From assembly GCF_003590645.1 (NCBI RefSeq), contig NZ_CP031834.1, positions 3,100,501 to 3,164,500 on the forward strand: DNA of 64,000 nt, in the 5' to 3' direction. This stretch comes from Mesorhizobium sp. DCY119 (lineage in GTDB: Bacteria; Pseudomonadota; Alphaproteobacteria; Rhizobiales; Rhizobiaceae). Under the pieces are notes generated by a model, which worked only from the letters and a program-made list of their open reading frames with translations, searched no databases and had not been told where the DNA came from. Positions 7,225-15,540 of the stretch are shown piece by piece. The stretch's first letter is position 1; each line of letters opens with the position of its first letter. Position numbers and translations under genes: made by a program.

Positions 7225-7245
7225 GGGTAACGCTTCCGGGGTAAC
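7225..7245. repeat. Paired GGGTAAC motifs, copy 1
   Basis: GGGTAAC occurs at 7225-7231 and 7239-7245, 14 bp apart, just before the leader ORF. An inverted pair is found at 7710-7728 and a single copy at 6-12. Paired heptamers near an element end resemble integrase arm sites or an AlpA operator; the function is inferred. Confidence 0.4.
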
Positions 7246-7259
7246 AAGGAGAAGAACCT

Positions 7260-7319
7260 ATGACCAACCAAAATGAGGCCCCGGTGCTGGCAGACGACCG
7301 CCACACCGCTCGTGACTGA
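7260..7319 (+). CDS. 19-residue leader ORF coupled to the AlpA-like gene
   Basis: A 19-codon ORF (MTNQNEAPVLADDRHTARD) behind AAGGAGAAGAACCT, one of the best ribosome binding sites in the element. Its stop overlaps the start of the AlpA-like gene as TGATG, while that gene has no good ribosome binding site of its own. The arrangement suggests that ribosomes load here and reinitiate on the regulator gene, which would control its dose. Whether the peptide itself matters is unknown. Confidence 0.5.
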   Translation: MTNQNEAPVLADDRHTARD

Positions 7320-7561
7320 TGACTGTCGAGGCGGGGACAAACCCCGCTGAAGAACGCTTCCTGAACGGGAAGCAAGTCCGCGCCCGGTACGCGGGCATAA
7401 GTAAGATGACGCTGCACCGCTGGGTTAACGGCTACACGGACCAAAGCGGCAAGCACCATCCCCCACATTTCCCTGAAGCTATCCGCATCGGCCATATGCC
7501 GTTGTGGCGGCTGTCCGATCTGGAAACGTGGGAGCGCAGCCGAGCCGCAACCCGGCACTGA
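7319..7561 (+). CDS. AlpA-like helix-turn-helix regulator/excisionase
   Basis: An 80-residue protein with the AlpA pattern: FLNGKQVRARYAGISKMTLH at about 14-33 is the helix-turn-helix, and FPEAIRIGHMPLWRLSDLET is the wing and closing helix. AlpA of P4-type satellites activates integrase, and related excisionases direct excision. It is the last gene of the rightward set and its start is coupled to a 19-codon leader. A strong terminator follows 19 bp downstream. With the protein at 4555 the element encodes two members of this family. Confidence 0.75.
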   Translation: MTVEAGTNPAEERFLNGKQVRARYAGISKMTLHRWVNGYTDQSGKHHPPHFPEAIRIGHMPLWRLSDLETWERSRAATRH

Positions 7562-7579
7562 CCGCGTTTAAACGACCTG

Positions 7580-7630
7580 AAAAAGCATCTGCCCCGTTAG
7601 GCCGTGATAAGCCGAGCGGGGTTGCTTTTT
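7580..7630 (+). terminator. Rho-independent terminator after the rightward set
   Basis: Outer arms AAAAAGCA (7580-7587) and TGCTTTTT (7623-7630) enclose CCCCG (7592-7596) paired with CGGGG (7617-7621). The T-run and A-run on either side make it potentially bidirectional. Confidence 0.75.
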
Positions 7631-7709
7631 GCCCCTTTCCTTTTGCAACGCCATGCGCTATCCGTTCGCTCGGTCGAACGGGCGCACCCCTTGCTCATTC
7701 GGCTAGTTT

Positions 7710-7728
7710 GTTACCCTCAGCGTTACCC
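7710..7728. repeat. Paired GTTACCC motifs, copy 2 (inverted)
   Basis: GTTACCC at 7710-7716 and 7722-7728, 12 bp apart, is the inverted counterpart of the pair at 7225-7245. It lies between the last element gene and tRNA-Pro, where an attachment site arm would be expected. Confidence 0.4.
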
Positions 7729-7795
7729 CGGCAAATAAAGCGGGTTTTCACAAAGGGACAAAAATCAGGCTAAGTCATTGTTTTGACGGCCAAAT

Positions 7796-7872
<77 letters not shown>

Positions 7873-7944
7873 ATCTTCCCTTGAAATTTCCCCAGCAAAT
7901 CATCGCCAAAATCCTCGGCAGCGCATTCGCGGCCGGCAGAGACA

Positions 7945-7977
7945 AAAAATCCTGCTCCGGAAGGCCGAAGCAGGATC
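7945..7977 (-). terminator. Rho-independent terminator of the yidB-like gene
   Basis: On the minus strand ATCCTGCTTCGG pairs with CCGGAGCAGGAT with one mismatch and is followed by six T residues. It lies 35 bp beyond the stop of the gene at 8012. Confidence 0.85.
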
Positions 7978-8011
7978 TGCAATCGATCTGTTGGCGGAAA
8001 AGCTTTTCTGC

Positions 8012-8470
8012 CTATTTCCGCCAGGCCGAAGCAACCTGTTCCTGACTTGGAACCTGTCCGCCCGGTGTCAGCTTGTCGACAAGGCCCGGAAGCGCCGTGG
8101 AGAGCTGCTTGAGCAGCTCGTCTTCACTGATGCCGGTTCTCTCGGCGATCATCTTGATCGTCTGCGCGCCGAGCGCCTTGCCGAGATCGTTGGCGGCGAT
8201 TGGCTTGTTCTCGCCGGTGCCGACCCAGGAATCGGCGGCGGTACCGTGTCCGGCTTCCTTCAGCTTGTCGAGCAGCCCGCCAAGGCCGCCGAGAAGGCCA
8301 CCATCGGCTTCAGCCGTGGTATCGGCAGGTTCCGGCTCCTGAGGAGCCTGAGGTGCTGCTGGCTGGCTGCTTTTGCCGCTCAGCATCTTGCCGACCAAGA
8401 GTGCGCCGAGCGCGATAACCAAGGGTTTAGCGATATTGCCGCCAGGTACGGCGTCGTCGAAAAGTCCCAT
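8012..8470 (-). CDS. YidB family protein (DUF937)
   Basis: A 152-residue protein. The ATG at 8470 (MGLFDDAVPGG) follows GGAGG and matches the family N-terminus, so the upstream in-frame ATGs were not used. The first 45 residues contain a Gly/Ala/Leu-rich segment, residues 48-90 are a Pro/Ala/Glu linker with GGLLGGLGGLLDKL, and the C-terminal 70 residues carry the conserved DUF937 helix bundle (LGAQTIKMIAERTGISEDEL). Its function is unknown; relatives are small abundant cytoplasmic proteins. It diverges from the glsB-like gene and ends at its own terminator. Confidence 0.85.
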   Translation of the reverse strand: MGLFDDAVPGGNIAKPLVIALGALLVGKMLSGKSSQPAAPQAPQEPEPADTTAEADGGLLGGLGGLLDKLKEAGHGTAADSWVGTGENKPIAANDLGKALGAQTIKMIAERTGISEDELLKQLSTALPGLVDKLTPGGQVPSQEQVASAWRK

Positions 8471-8614
8471 ATTGGCCTCCATGTGCCAGGATTGTCGCCC
8501 CCGCACCTACAATAGTGGCACTGTGCAGCGGCTTTTCAAGCCCACAACCGAACAGTTGTGTTTATTTCGTTCCTGTGGAACTCTCGGTCGTCTGACGTTG
8601 GAGGAGAATTCTGT

Positions 8615-8872
8615 ATGTCGGTCATCGCTTGGATCATTCTCGGCCTCATTGCGGGCTTCCTGGGCAGCAAAATCGTCAACAAAAGCGGACAAGGCATGCT
8701 GATGGACATCGTCCTCGGCATTGTCGGTGCGGTTGTCGGCGGTGTTATCTTCAACTTCTTCGGCGCGGCCGGCGTAACCGGCCTCAACATCTACAGCCTG
8801 ATCGTCTCGGTTATCGGCGCCATCGTCGTGCTGTGGCTCTATCATACGCTGGCCGGACGCAGCAGCGTCTAG
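8615..8872 (+). CDS. GlsB/YeaQ/YmgE family stress-response membrane protein
   Basis: An 85-residue inner-membrane protein with three hydrophobic helices (about 3-20, 28-50 and 57-78) and the Gly-rich pattern GLIAGFLGSKIV and DIVLGIVGAVVGGV typical of transglycosylase-associated/GlsB proteins. The start at 8615 follows GGAGGAGAATTCTGT and gives the family N-terminus; the longer frame from 8558 lacks a site. Relatives respond to stationary phase and osmotic or acid stress. It diverges from the yidB-like gene and precedes the EcfG-controlled DUF2188 gene. Confidence 0.85.
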   Translation: MSVIAWIILGLIAGFLGSKIVNKSGQGMLMDIVLGIVGAVVGGVIFNFFGAAGVTGLNIYSLIVSVIGAIVVLWLYHTLAGRSSV

Positions 8873-9002
8873 CCGACGGCCTGTCAAAAGCGCTCGCTTC
8901 GCAGCGAAGCGGGCGTGCAGTGCCAATATCGGGGGTTTGCCGCGTGTCTCGGCGCGGATATGTTTTTGTTTATCCGCAGCCCGCGAAACGCCTGTTCAGT
9001 CG

Positions 9003-9027
9003 GGAACAACGGACAGCCGCATTCGTT
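9003..9027 (+). promoter_or_regulatory. EcfG (general stress response) promoter
   Basis: GGAAC at 9003-9007 and CGTT at 9024-9027 are separated by 16 bp, matching the GGAAC-N16/17-CGTT consensus for the alphaproteobacterial sigma factor EcfG. Transcription would start about 20 bp before the ribosome binding site-linked ATG at 9053. Confidence 0.75.
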
Positions 9028-9052
9028 CATCCGCTCAGACAGGAGCATGACG

Positions 9053-9316
9053 ATGACAAAAGTGACTTATCAGATCGTGGAGCATGATGGCGGCTGGGCC
9101 TACAAGCTCGGCGACGTCTTTTCCGAAACCTTTCGCACCCATGAAGCGGCGCTGAACGCTGCCAAGGCAGCGGCCTCCGAGCAGCAGCTTGCCGGCAAGA
9201 CCGAAGGCATTTCCTATCAGGACGCCGACGGCAGATGGCATGAAGAGATCGCACAGGGCAGCGACCGTCCCGAAGCCGACGTCACCGACAGCGGCCGGAA
9301 AGACGACCGCGGCTAG
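9053..9316 (+). CDS. DUF2188-like small stress protein
   Basis: An 87-residue soluble protein. The pattern TYQIVEHDGGWAYKLGDVFS, then THEAALNAAKAAASEQ, then ISYQDADGRWHEE fits the small DUF2188 family: a short beta hairpin, a helix and a closing strand. The start at 9053 is eight bases behind AGGAG; an ATG at 9047 is too close to it. A near-perfect EcfG promoter lies 26 bp upstream, so it is predicted to be part of the general stress regulon. The molecular function is unknown. The C-terminal tail is polar and probably disordered. Confidence 0.75.
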   Translation: MTKVTYQIVEHDGGWAYKLGDVFSETFRTHEAALNAAKAAASEQQLAGKTEGISYQDADGRWHEEIAQGSDRPEADVTDSGRKDDRG

Positions 9317-9337
9317 CGCCCTCCCCAACCGGAACGA

Positions 9338-10072
9338 TCAGGCGAGAACGACTTCATCTCCGACGCGCAGAGCGCCGGGCGTCGTGACATTGACCTGTAT
9401 GCCGAAGCCGCCGCCGCCGTGGCGCGCGATGGTGTGGAGCACCGGCGGCGCGAAAGGCAAGCCGCCCTGCGCCAGCGCGACGAAACTGCAACGTTCGCAA
9501 GGTTCGACAACGATTGCTCTGGCTGAACCGATGGCAAGGCTGCGGTTCAGCCATTCCTTCTCGATGAAGCCTTCGAGCTCCGGCTCGGTCTCGATCACCA
9601 CATTGGCGCGAAACCGCCGGACATCCACCTGAACGTCGGCAGGCGCCAGAGACGCCAATCTTGCCAGCGAGGCGGTTGTCAGCACATGCAGGTGGGCGCG
9701 ATCGTATCGGGGCGCGGATGCAGCAGTCTCGCCTTTCGGGAATGGGTCTTCATAGCGCCGGAACTCCACCGGAAATCCGAGAATTTCGGTTGCCGCCGAC
9801 GCCGCTTCCGGCGTGCCGACGGCCCGCCACACTCCATCACCGGCCAACACCTCGACTGCGTCGTCCACCAGCCGCGACTGCATTTCCGGCGCGACGCGCC
9901 ATCGTTTTTCCTTTTCCGGAGCAGCCACCTTGCCGGCCTCGACATCGAAGAGGCCCCAGCGCCGGTCCCCGACAATCCCATGCGCATCGAGAGCCGCTTC
10001 CTCCAGCCGCTCACCGCGCAGTGAACTGACCGGATATCGCCATAACTCGATGATCTTGCCGACTTTTGTCAT
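9338..10072 (-). CDS. MOSC domain-containing protein
   Basis: A 244-residue protein. Residues 1-95 form the MOSC N-terminal beta-barrel domain (IIELWRYPVSSLRGERL, GDRRWGLFD), and residues 110-244 the MOSC domain (FRANVVIETEP, PCERCSFVAL). The Cys in the CERC motif is the expected molybdenum-cofactor or sulfur-carrying residue. Related proteins (YcbX, YiiM, mARC) reduce N-hydroxylated compounds or bind Moco. It is monocistronic and convergent with the DUF2188 gene. The substrate cannot be read from the sequence. Confidence 0.85.
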   Translation of the reverse strand: MTKVGKIIELWRYPVSSLRGERLEEAALDAHGIVGDRRWGLFDVEAGKVAAPEKEKRWRVAPEMQSRLVDDAVEVLAGDGVWRAVGTPEAASAATEILGFPVEFRRYEDPFPKGETAASAPRYDRAHLHVLTTASLARLASLAPADVQVDVRRFRANVVIETEPELEGFIEKEWLNRSLAIGSARAIVVEPCERCSFVALAQGGLPFAPPVLHTIARHGGGGFGIQVNVTTPGALRVGDEVVLA

Positions 10073-10208
10073 GGCCGCAGCGTAATGGTTTCATCCGTGA
10101 ACGAAAGCCGGGAAGGATCGAAATTCCGTCAGCAGAAAACAGATTTTCGTTATGCCACCGCAAGCTCACACACCGGGCTCGATGATTCCGCAAAAGAACC
10201 GCCTCAGT

Positions 10209-10748
10209 TCAACGCACCTGGTCGAGCAGCCGCTTGCATTCGAGAAGGTCGAAAAGCGCTTCCTGAAGCAATGCACGGTTGTCGCGGGACAGTTTTCCGC
10301 TGTCCGGCTGCACCGGGCCTTCGTCGTCGGCCTTGCCAAGTCCGAAGAAGCGACGGTTCGGCTTGGCCTTCGGCTCGCCAACCAGCATCTCGTCGTCGGT
10401 GCGCGGTTGAGCGCCGGCGGTCATTGGCGCGGCCTCAGCCTGCTTGCGCTGGGCGATCGCTTCCACGGCGGCAACATCGCCGTTGCCTATGGCGACAAGG
10501 AACTGATTGCCGTTCTCGCGCAGCAGCTTCTGCACGCCCTTGATGGTGTATCCCTGATCATAAAGCATGTGGCGGATGCCCTTGATCAGTTCGACATCCT
10601 GAGGCCGATAATAGCGGCGGCCGCCGCCACGCTTCATCGGCTTGATCTGGTTGAAGCGCGTTTCCCAGAAACGCAGGACATGCTGGGGGAGATCGAGGTC
10701 TTCAGCGACCTCGCTGATGGTACGGAAGGCGTCGGGGCTCTTGTCCAT
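10209..10748 (-). CDS. MerR family transcriptional regulator
   Basis: A 179-residue protein starting at the ATG at 10748 ([20 protein letters not shown]); the upstream extension of the frame looks non-coding. The MerR winged helix-turn-helix covers about 8-75, with [20 protein letters not shown] and [20 protein letters not shown] linker and a charged tail follow, without the Cys residues of metal sensors. It lies downstream of ihfA in the same orientation, an arrangement common in Rhizobiales. Its target is not known from the sequence. Confidence 0.85.
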   Translation of the reverse strand: MDKSPDAFRTISEVAEDLDLPQHVLRFWETRFNQIKPMKRGGGRRYYRPQDVELIKGIRHMLYDQGYTIKGVQKLLRENGNQFLVAIGNGDVAAVEAIAQRKQAEAAPMTAGAQPRTDDEMLVGEPKAKPNRRFFGLGKADDEGPVQPDSGKLSRDNRALLQEALFDLLECKRLLDQVR

Positions 10749-10995
10749 GGGGCGCAACTCTCGCTCGGAACGCCTGTCCGTTACGAGGATTTCGCAACGC
10801 GGCTCTTTCCAACAGTTCGAGCGCAATCCTTTCCGACATCGGTCCCGCCACTCAGGATCACGCCCGGAAACCGATTCGTACACTATTTCAGCGCGTTGCG
10901 CGCTAACATTCAAGCCCGGCCTGAATCAGACCAGGGTTTGTCAACCGTATTCAGAAAGATCGACCGCTGAGATAAGGCAAAAGGCGCCGGCAAAA

Positions 10996-11319
10996 CTACT
11001 TTGCGGCTTTGTCCTTGCTGTTCTGATGGGTGCGCAGGATGCGGCTCTTCAGGACATTGGATGCCTTGAAGGTCATGACGCGGCGCGGCAGGATCGGCAC
11101 TTCCTCGCCCGTCTTGGGATTGCGGCCGATGCGCTCATTCTTGTCGCGGACATGGAATGTCGCGAAGGACGACAGCTTTACTGTCTCGCCGCGTACGATC
11201 GCTTCACAGATTTCGTCGAGCACTGCCTCGACCAGTTCGGCGGATTCGGTTCGGGAAAGCCCTACCTTGCGGTAGACGGCTTCGGCTAGATCGGCGCGCG
11301 TAAGCGTTTTTCCCCCCAT
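10996..11319 (-). CDS. ihfA: Integration host factor subunit alpha
   Basis: A 107-residue DNA-bending protein of the HU/IHF family, using the ATG at 11319 ([20 protein letters not shown]), which matches the usual alphaproteobacterial N-terminus; earlier in-frame starts at 11334 and 11340 are possible. The beta-arm contains the signature [20 protein letters not shown] with the DNA-intercalating proline. IHF bends DNA at promoters, origins and recombination sites. It is cotranscribed with fabH and plsX upstream or has its own promoter in the 217-bp gap to fabH, with merR downstream. Confidence 0.95.
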   Translation of the reverse strand: MGGKTLTRADLAEAVYRKVGLSRTESAELVEAVLDEICEAIVRGETVKLSSFATFHVRDKNERIGRNPKTGEEVPILPRRVMTFKASNVLKSRILRTHQNSKDKAAK

Positions 11320-11536
11320 GCGACCGTCAACCATCCTCAAACAACAGATTTCGTTACAAACGCCGAGACGTTAGAAAATTGACCCGTCTAGGTCAAGGCC
11401 CTGAATGCTTTGACTTTTCCGAAACCGACGAATCTGATTCATGCTGCGTTGCGTCAAAGCGAGCCGGTTTCCATTTGGCCGGCAAATCGACCGCAAATTG
11501 CAGCCGGGAACCCTTATCGCAACCCGAATCTGCCTG

Positions 11537-12508
11537 CTACCAGCGCAAAAGCACCGCGCCCCAGGTGAAACCGCCACCCATGGCTTCCAGCAGCACGAGA
11601 TCGCCTTTTTTGATGCGTCCGTCGGCAACTGCCACCGAAAGCGCCAGTGGAACGGACGCTGCAGACGTATTGCCGTGCAGATTGACCGTCACGACGACCT
11701 TTTCCTCGGCAATGCCGAGTTTTTTGGCGGATGCGTCGATGATGCGCTTGTTGGCCTGATGCGGCACGAACCAGTCGAGATCGTCGGAGGTGATGCCGGC
11801 TTCCGAATAAGTCGCCTCGATCACGTCAGTTATCATGCCGACAGCATGTTTGAACACTTCGCGGCCTTCCATGCGCAGCATGCCGACTGTTCCGGTGGTC
11901 GATGGGCCGCCATCGACATAGAGCTTGTCCTTGTGGACGCCGTCCGAGCGCAGGCTGGCCGCGAGGATGCCGCGATCGGCGATCGTGCCCTCGCCCTCCG
12001 CCGCCTCGATCACCAGCGCGCCTGCGCCGTCGCCAAAAAGCACGCAGGTCGAACGGTCGTTCCAGTCTAGAATGCGCGAAAACGTTTCGGCGCCGATGAC
12101 GAGAACGCGCTTGGCGAGCCCGCCGCGAATGTAAAGGTCGGCCGTCGTGATCGCATAGACGAAGCCCGAGCACACCGCCTGCATATCGAAGGCAAAGCCG
12201 TGATGCATGCCGAGGCGGTTCTGGATTTCGACGGCGGTTGCCGGGAAGGTGTTGTTGGGGGTCGAGGTGGCGAGCACGATCAGGTCGATATCGGTCGGCG
12301 TCAGGCCGGCATTGTCGAGGGCTGCGCGCGCGGCCGCCTCGCCCAGCGATGCCGTCGTTTCGTCGTCTGCCGCAATGTGGCGCTGGCGAATGCCGGTGCG
12401 CTGGGCGATCCACTCGTCGGAGGTCTCGACCATGCCTTCGAAGTCGGCATTCTTCATGATGCGGCGCGGCAGCGCAGACCCGATGCCACGCACAATCGAT
12501 CTGATCAT
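11537..12508 (-). CDS. fabH: 3-oxoacyl-ACP synthase III (KAS III)
   Basis: A 323-residue thiolase-fold enzyme that condenses acetyl-CoA with malonyl-ACP to start type II fatty-acid synthesis in the cytoplasm. The catalytic triad is visible: Cys113 in DMQAVCSGF, His in [10 protein letters not shown] and Asn in HGNTSAAS. Length is normal for the family. It starts at ATG 12508 behind AGGAT, 14 bp after plsX, so both are cotranscribed. The plsX-fabH-ihfA order links membrane lipid supply with a nucleoid protein, as in other Rhizobiales. Confidence 0.96.
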   Translation of the reverse strand: MIRSIVRGIGSALPRRIMKNADFEGMVETSDEWIAQRTGIRQRHIAADDETTASLGEAAARAALDNAGLTPTDIDLIVLATSTPNNTFPATAVEIQNRLGMHHGFAFDMQAVCSGFVYAITTADLYIRGGLAKRVLVIGAETFSRILDWNDRSTCVLFGDGAGALVIEAAEGEGTIADRGILAASLRSDGVHKDKLYVDGGPSTTGTVGMLRMEGREVFKHAVGMITDVIEATYSEAGITSDDLDWFVPHQANKRIIDASAKKLGIAEEKVVVTVNLHGNTSAASVPLALSVAVADGRIKKGDLVLLEAMGGGFTWGAVLLRW

Positions 12509-12522
12509 AGAATATCCTGTTC

Positions 12523-13581
12523 CTAATTCTCGTCCGCGAGTTCCGACGATCTCGTCGCCTGCGGGTGGCGGGCGTGGAAAAGATCGAGATCAGCCTCTAT
12601 GCGGTCGAGAAGCCCGTTCCTGACCATGTCATAGCCGAGTTCGATCGCCGCTGCGAAACCTTCCGCGTCGGCGCCGCCGTGACTTTTTACCACAATGCCG
12701 TTGAGCCCGAGGAAGACGCCGCCATTGGCGCGGCGCACATCCATCTTCTCGCGCAGCGTATCGAAAGCTCCCTTGGCGAAGAGGTAGCCGATCTTGGCCA
12801 TCAGCGTCCTGCTCATCGCAGCGCGCAGGTAGCCCGCGATCTGGCGTGCCGTGCCTTCGGCCGTCTTCAGCGCGATGTTGCCGGCAAAACCCTCGGTGAC
12901 AACGACGTCGACGGTGCCCTTGCCGATATCGTCGCCCTCGACGAAACCGTGGTAGTCCATCGCCATCTTGCCGGCTTCGCGCAGCAGGCGGCCGGCTTCC
13001 TTGACCTCCTCCTGGCCCTTGATCTCTTCGACGCCGACATTGAGCAGGCCAACTGTCGGGCGCTCCATGCCGAACAGGGCGCGCGCCATGCCGGTGCCCA
13101 GGATGGCGAAGTCGACCAGCTGATGCGCGTCAGCACCGATTGTCGCGCCGACGTCCAGGACCACGCTTTCGCCGCGCGCCGTCGGCCAGATCGCGGCGAT
13201 CGCCGGGCGGTCGATGGTTGCCATGGTGCGCAGGCAGAATTTCGACATGGCCATCAGCGCGCCGGTGTTGCCGGCAGAGATGCAGGCTTCCGCCTCACCG
13301 TTCTTGACGGCCTCGATCGCTTTCCACATGGAAGACTTCCAGCGGCCATGGCGCAGTGCCTGGCTCGGCTTGTCATCCATCCTCACCGCGATGTCGCAGT
13401 GGAAAAATTCGGTGATTGCCGCCAGTTTCGGATATTTGTTGAGTTCGGGACGAACGGCATCCTCGCGCCCATACACCAGGAAGCGCACGTCGGTACGGCG
13501 CTGGGCGACCGTCAGAAGTGCGGGAATGAGGACTCCCGGCCCGTGGTCGCCGCCCATGGCGTCGATGGAAATTCTGATCAC
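12523..13581 (-). CDS. plsX: Phosphate acyltransferase PlsX
   Basis: A 352-residue enzyme that makes acyl-phosphate from acyl-ACP for phospholipid synthesis by PlsY. The N-terminus [20 protein letters not shown] and the internal [20 protein letters not shown] are family signatures. The start is GTG at 13581. It is the first gene before fabH (14-bp gap), and a 108-bp gap separates it from the DUF177 gene. Peripheral membrane protein, no TM segments. The C-terminal tail is longer and more polar than in Escherichia coli. Confidence 0.96.
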   Translation of the reverse strand: MIRISIDAMGGDHGPGVLIPALLTVAQRRTDVRFLVYGREDAVRPELNKYPKLAAITEFFHCDIAVRMDDKPSQALRHGRWKSSMWKAIEAVKNGEAEACISAGNTGALMAMSKFCLRTMATIDRPAIAAIWPTARGESVVLDVGATIGADAHQLVDFAILGTGMARALFGMERPTVGLLNVGVEEIKGQEEVKEAGRLLREAGKMAMDYHGFVEGDDIGKGTVDVVVTEGFAGNIALKTAEGTARQIAGYLRAAMSRTLMAKIGYLFAKGAFDTLREKMDVRRANGGVFLGLNGIVVKSHGGADAEGFAAAIELGYDMVRNGLLDRIEADLDLFHARHPQATRSSELADEN

Positions 13582-13689
13582 GCGGTATTCATCTCACGTT
13601 TATCGAACGGCGGGCCTTGGTTAAGGCTTCGCGAAAATAGCGGTTTTAAGCCGCCACACAACCGACATTTCACGCGAAACACACGCCAT

Positions 13690-14247
13690 TCAGCGTTTTT
13701 GCGTCAGCGCGCGAAGCTTTCGTTGCAATTCGTTCTCGACCGGCTCTTCGGCCAAGTTATGGCTTGGTTGGCGTAATTCAGCGCCCTTCTTGCGCGGATA
13801 GGGATCGATCGCAAGGCCAAAAAATTCTTCGGCGAGCGCGCCGACGTCGATGGTCTCGCCGGAAAAGAGTTCCGGGCTGTCGGGACCGTCCGCATCAAGC
13901 ATGATCTCCCCGCCCTCGCCGAAACCGTGCCGTGCGAGTTTCGAATCCTCCGGCAGGAAAAGTCCCGAAACTTCTTCGCTGACATGCGTTTCGATCGGCT
14001 CCAGCGTGACCACGCAAGCCTGCACGATGTCGGCCTCGACAGTTCCCGAAACCCTGATGCCATTGCGTTTCCAGGCGGTGACCAGCAATTCGGCCCGGTA
14101 GCGCTCGACCGTTTCCAGCCCGTGCTCTTCGGCAAGAGCCGCACGCTGCTTCTCGTCGGCCTCGATCACCACCGGCATGCCCTTCTGGGGCAGCCGCGCA
14201 ACGTTGGCCACGAAGGAAACCGGGCTTACTGGCATTTCATGTTTCAT
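13690..14247 (-). CDS. DUF177 (YceD-like) family protein
   Basis: A 185-residue acidic protein starting at the ATG at 14247 behind AAGGAGACC. It has the DUF177 features: a GxxxADIVQACVVTLEPIET segment near 78-97 with the single conserved Cys and an acidic GLFLPEDS region, then the motif DVGALAEEFFGLAIDPYPRK near 140-159. Bacterial members are linked to ribosome biogenesis (23S rRNA accumulation) and are often next to rpmF-plsX, though rpmF is not here. Its gene starts 23 bp after the cytochrome bc1 chaperone gene and lies 108 bp before plsX. Confidence 0.88.
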   Translation of the reverse strand: MKHEMPVSPVSFVANVARLPQKGMPVVIEADEKQRAALAEEHGLETVERYRAELLVTAWKRNGIRVSGTVEADIVQACVVTLEPIETHVSEEVSGLFLPEDSKLARHGFGEGGEIMLDADGPDSPELFSGETIDVGALAEEFFGLAIDPYPRKKGAELRQPSHNLAEEPVENELQRKLRALTQKR

Positions 14248-14270
14248 GACGGTCTCCTTTCCTTGTTTCA

Positions 14271-14810
14271 TCAGGCAGCACCCGCGACCGGAAAGCGGAC
14301 CGATCCCGAAAGGATCGCCTCCGACGCCTGCTCGCGCAGCATATTGTCCGCCTCTATCACATAGGCTGCAAGGGCGTCTGCCTGCGGCCAGGCTTCGCTG
14401 TCGGGCCTTATGTTTCGGGCCAGTGCTGCGGTGAGCGCTTCCCTGTCGCCGCGCTCGAGCGCATCGGCATAAGCGGCCGTGCGCCCGTAAAACATGCGGC
14501 CGAGCTTCTTCATCCGCTTCGGCACGCCCATATCGCCTATTCCGAGATCCCGCAGGGAGTGCTCGACTTCGGCGAAGAAATCATCGGTCAGGATCTGCGC
14601 GACCTCGCGTGCCGCGCCAGCCTCGCCGTGCAGGCGCTGCTGAAACAGGAACATATGCAGGGAAAGCATCTCGAAACGCCCAAGCGGCGTGTCGGGCGCA
14701 TCCCAATCAGAATAAAATACCGGCTGCCGCGCCGCCGCCACGATTTCGGCGTAGAGCGCGTCCGTTATCGTACGATTGCTGCGTTCGCGGCCGAAAAGGC
14801 GTTTGAACAT
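14271..14810 (-). CDS. Ubiquinol-cytochrome c chaperone family protein
   Basis: A 179-residue protein of the CBP3/UQCC1-like family (PF03981), which in mitochondria helps assemble the cytochrome bc1 complex; bacterial members are presumed to do likewise. The ATG at 14810 follows GAGGAGACC and gives MFKRLFGRERSNRTI. The conserved core includes the FEMLSLHMFLFQQRL segment and a DLGIGDMGVPKRMKKLGRMF stretch. It is cytoplasmic and helical. It leads the operon with DUF177 and plsX and diverges from bamE across 140 bp. Confidence 0.88.
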   Translation of the reverse strand: MFKRLFGRERSNRTITDALYAEIVAAARQPVFYSDWDAPDTPLGRFEMLSLHMFLFQQRLHGEAGAAREVAQILTDDFFAEVEHSLRDLGIGDMGVPKRMKKLGRMFYGRTAAYADALERGDREALTAALARNIRPDSEAWPQADALAAYVIEADNMLREQASEAILSGSVRFPVAGAA

Positions 14811-14950
14811 GACGGGCGGGTCTCCTCGGGGAACCGTTTCGCGGGGTGGCGTTGTTGCATCGGCGCGCAAGCTGGTTTACCGGTTTTGCGGCTCCGTGCA
14901 AGGTGGGGGCGGCAAGACATATTGCCAAGATCGATTTGAAGGAGTTGTTG

Positions 14951-15460
14951 TTGGGCTCGCTGAATTTCAAGACCATTTATTCGCCTGCCGCCGTCGGAGC
15001 GGCTTGCATGCTTGCCGCAGTGGGGCTTTCCGGCTGCAACTCGTCAAAGGTTCTGGGCGACCTGACGCCAGGCGAGACCCTGACGCAGGGCTATGTCATC
15101 GACCAGCAGCAGATCGATCTCGTGCCCGTCGGCTCCAGCCGCGAACAGGTTATTCTGGCGCTCGGCAGCCCGTCGACCACCGCGACCTTCGACAACGAGG
15201 TGTTCTATTACATTTCGCAGACGCGCAGGCGTTCGGTCGCCTTCCTGAATCCAAGACTGGTCGACCAGCGTGTTCTGGCCGTCTATTTCGGCCCCGACGG
15301 CCGCGTCACGCAGATCGCCAACTACGGCAAGCAGGACGGCAAGATCTTCGACTTCATCGCGCGGACCACGCCGACCGGCGGCAAGGACCAGAACTTCATC
15401 GGCCAGCTCATTGCCGGCGCGGGTGGCAAACCGACCCTGCCGATCGGAACGACGCAGTAA
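14951..15460 (+). CDS. bamE: Outer membrane protein assembly factor BamE (SmpA/OmlA)
   Basis: A lipoprotein of about 169 residues. No ATG suits the start; a TTG at 14951, six bases behind AAGGAG, gives a proper signal peptide with lipobox LSGC, so the mature protein starts at the Cys near residue 29. The SmpA/OmlA domain follows (GYVIDQQQIDLVPVGSSREQ, LGSPSTTATFDNEVFYYIS). BamE is a periplasm-facing part of the BAM complex that inserts beta-barrel proteins. It is monocistronic with a strong terminator 25 bp downstream, shared with hppA. Confidence 0.9.
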   Translation: MGSLNFKTIYSPAAVGAACMLAAVGLSGCNSSKVLGDLTPGETLTQGYVIDQQQIDLVPVGSSREQVILALGSPSTTATFDNEVFYYISQTRRRSVAFLNPRLVDQRVLAVYFGPDGRVTQIANYGKQDGKIFDFIARTTPTGGKDQNFIGQLIAGAGGKPTLPIGTTQ

Positions 15461-15484
15461 GCGCTGCCACTTCATTGACCAATC

Positions 15485-15517
15485 AAAAACCCGCGGGATC
15501 GCTCCCGCGGGTTTTTT
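15485..15517. terminator. Bidirectional rho-independent terminator between bamE and hppA
   Basis: Arms CCCGCGGG and CCCGCGGG around a short loop are flanked by an A-run on the left and six T residues on the right. It sits between two converging genes and can end both transcripts. Confidence 0.9.
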
Positions 15518-15540
15518 CGATTCGAGCGAACCGTTGGCTC

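Noticed and set aside
8584-8606. Second EcfG promoter before the glsB-like gene
   Set aside because: GGAAC and CGTT are present but only 14 bp apart, outside the 16-17 bp spacing.
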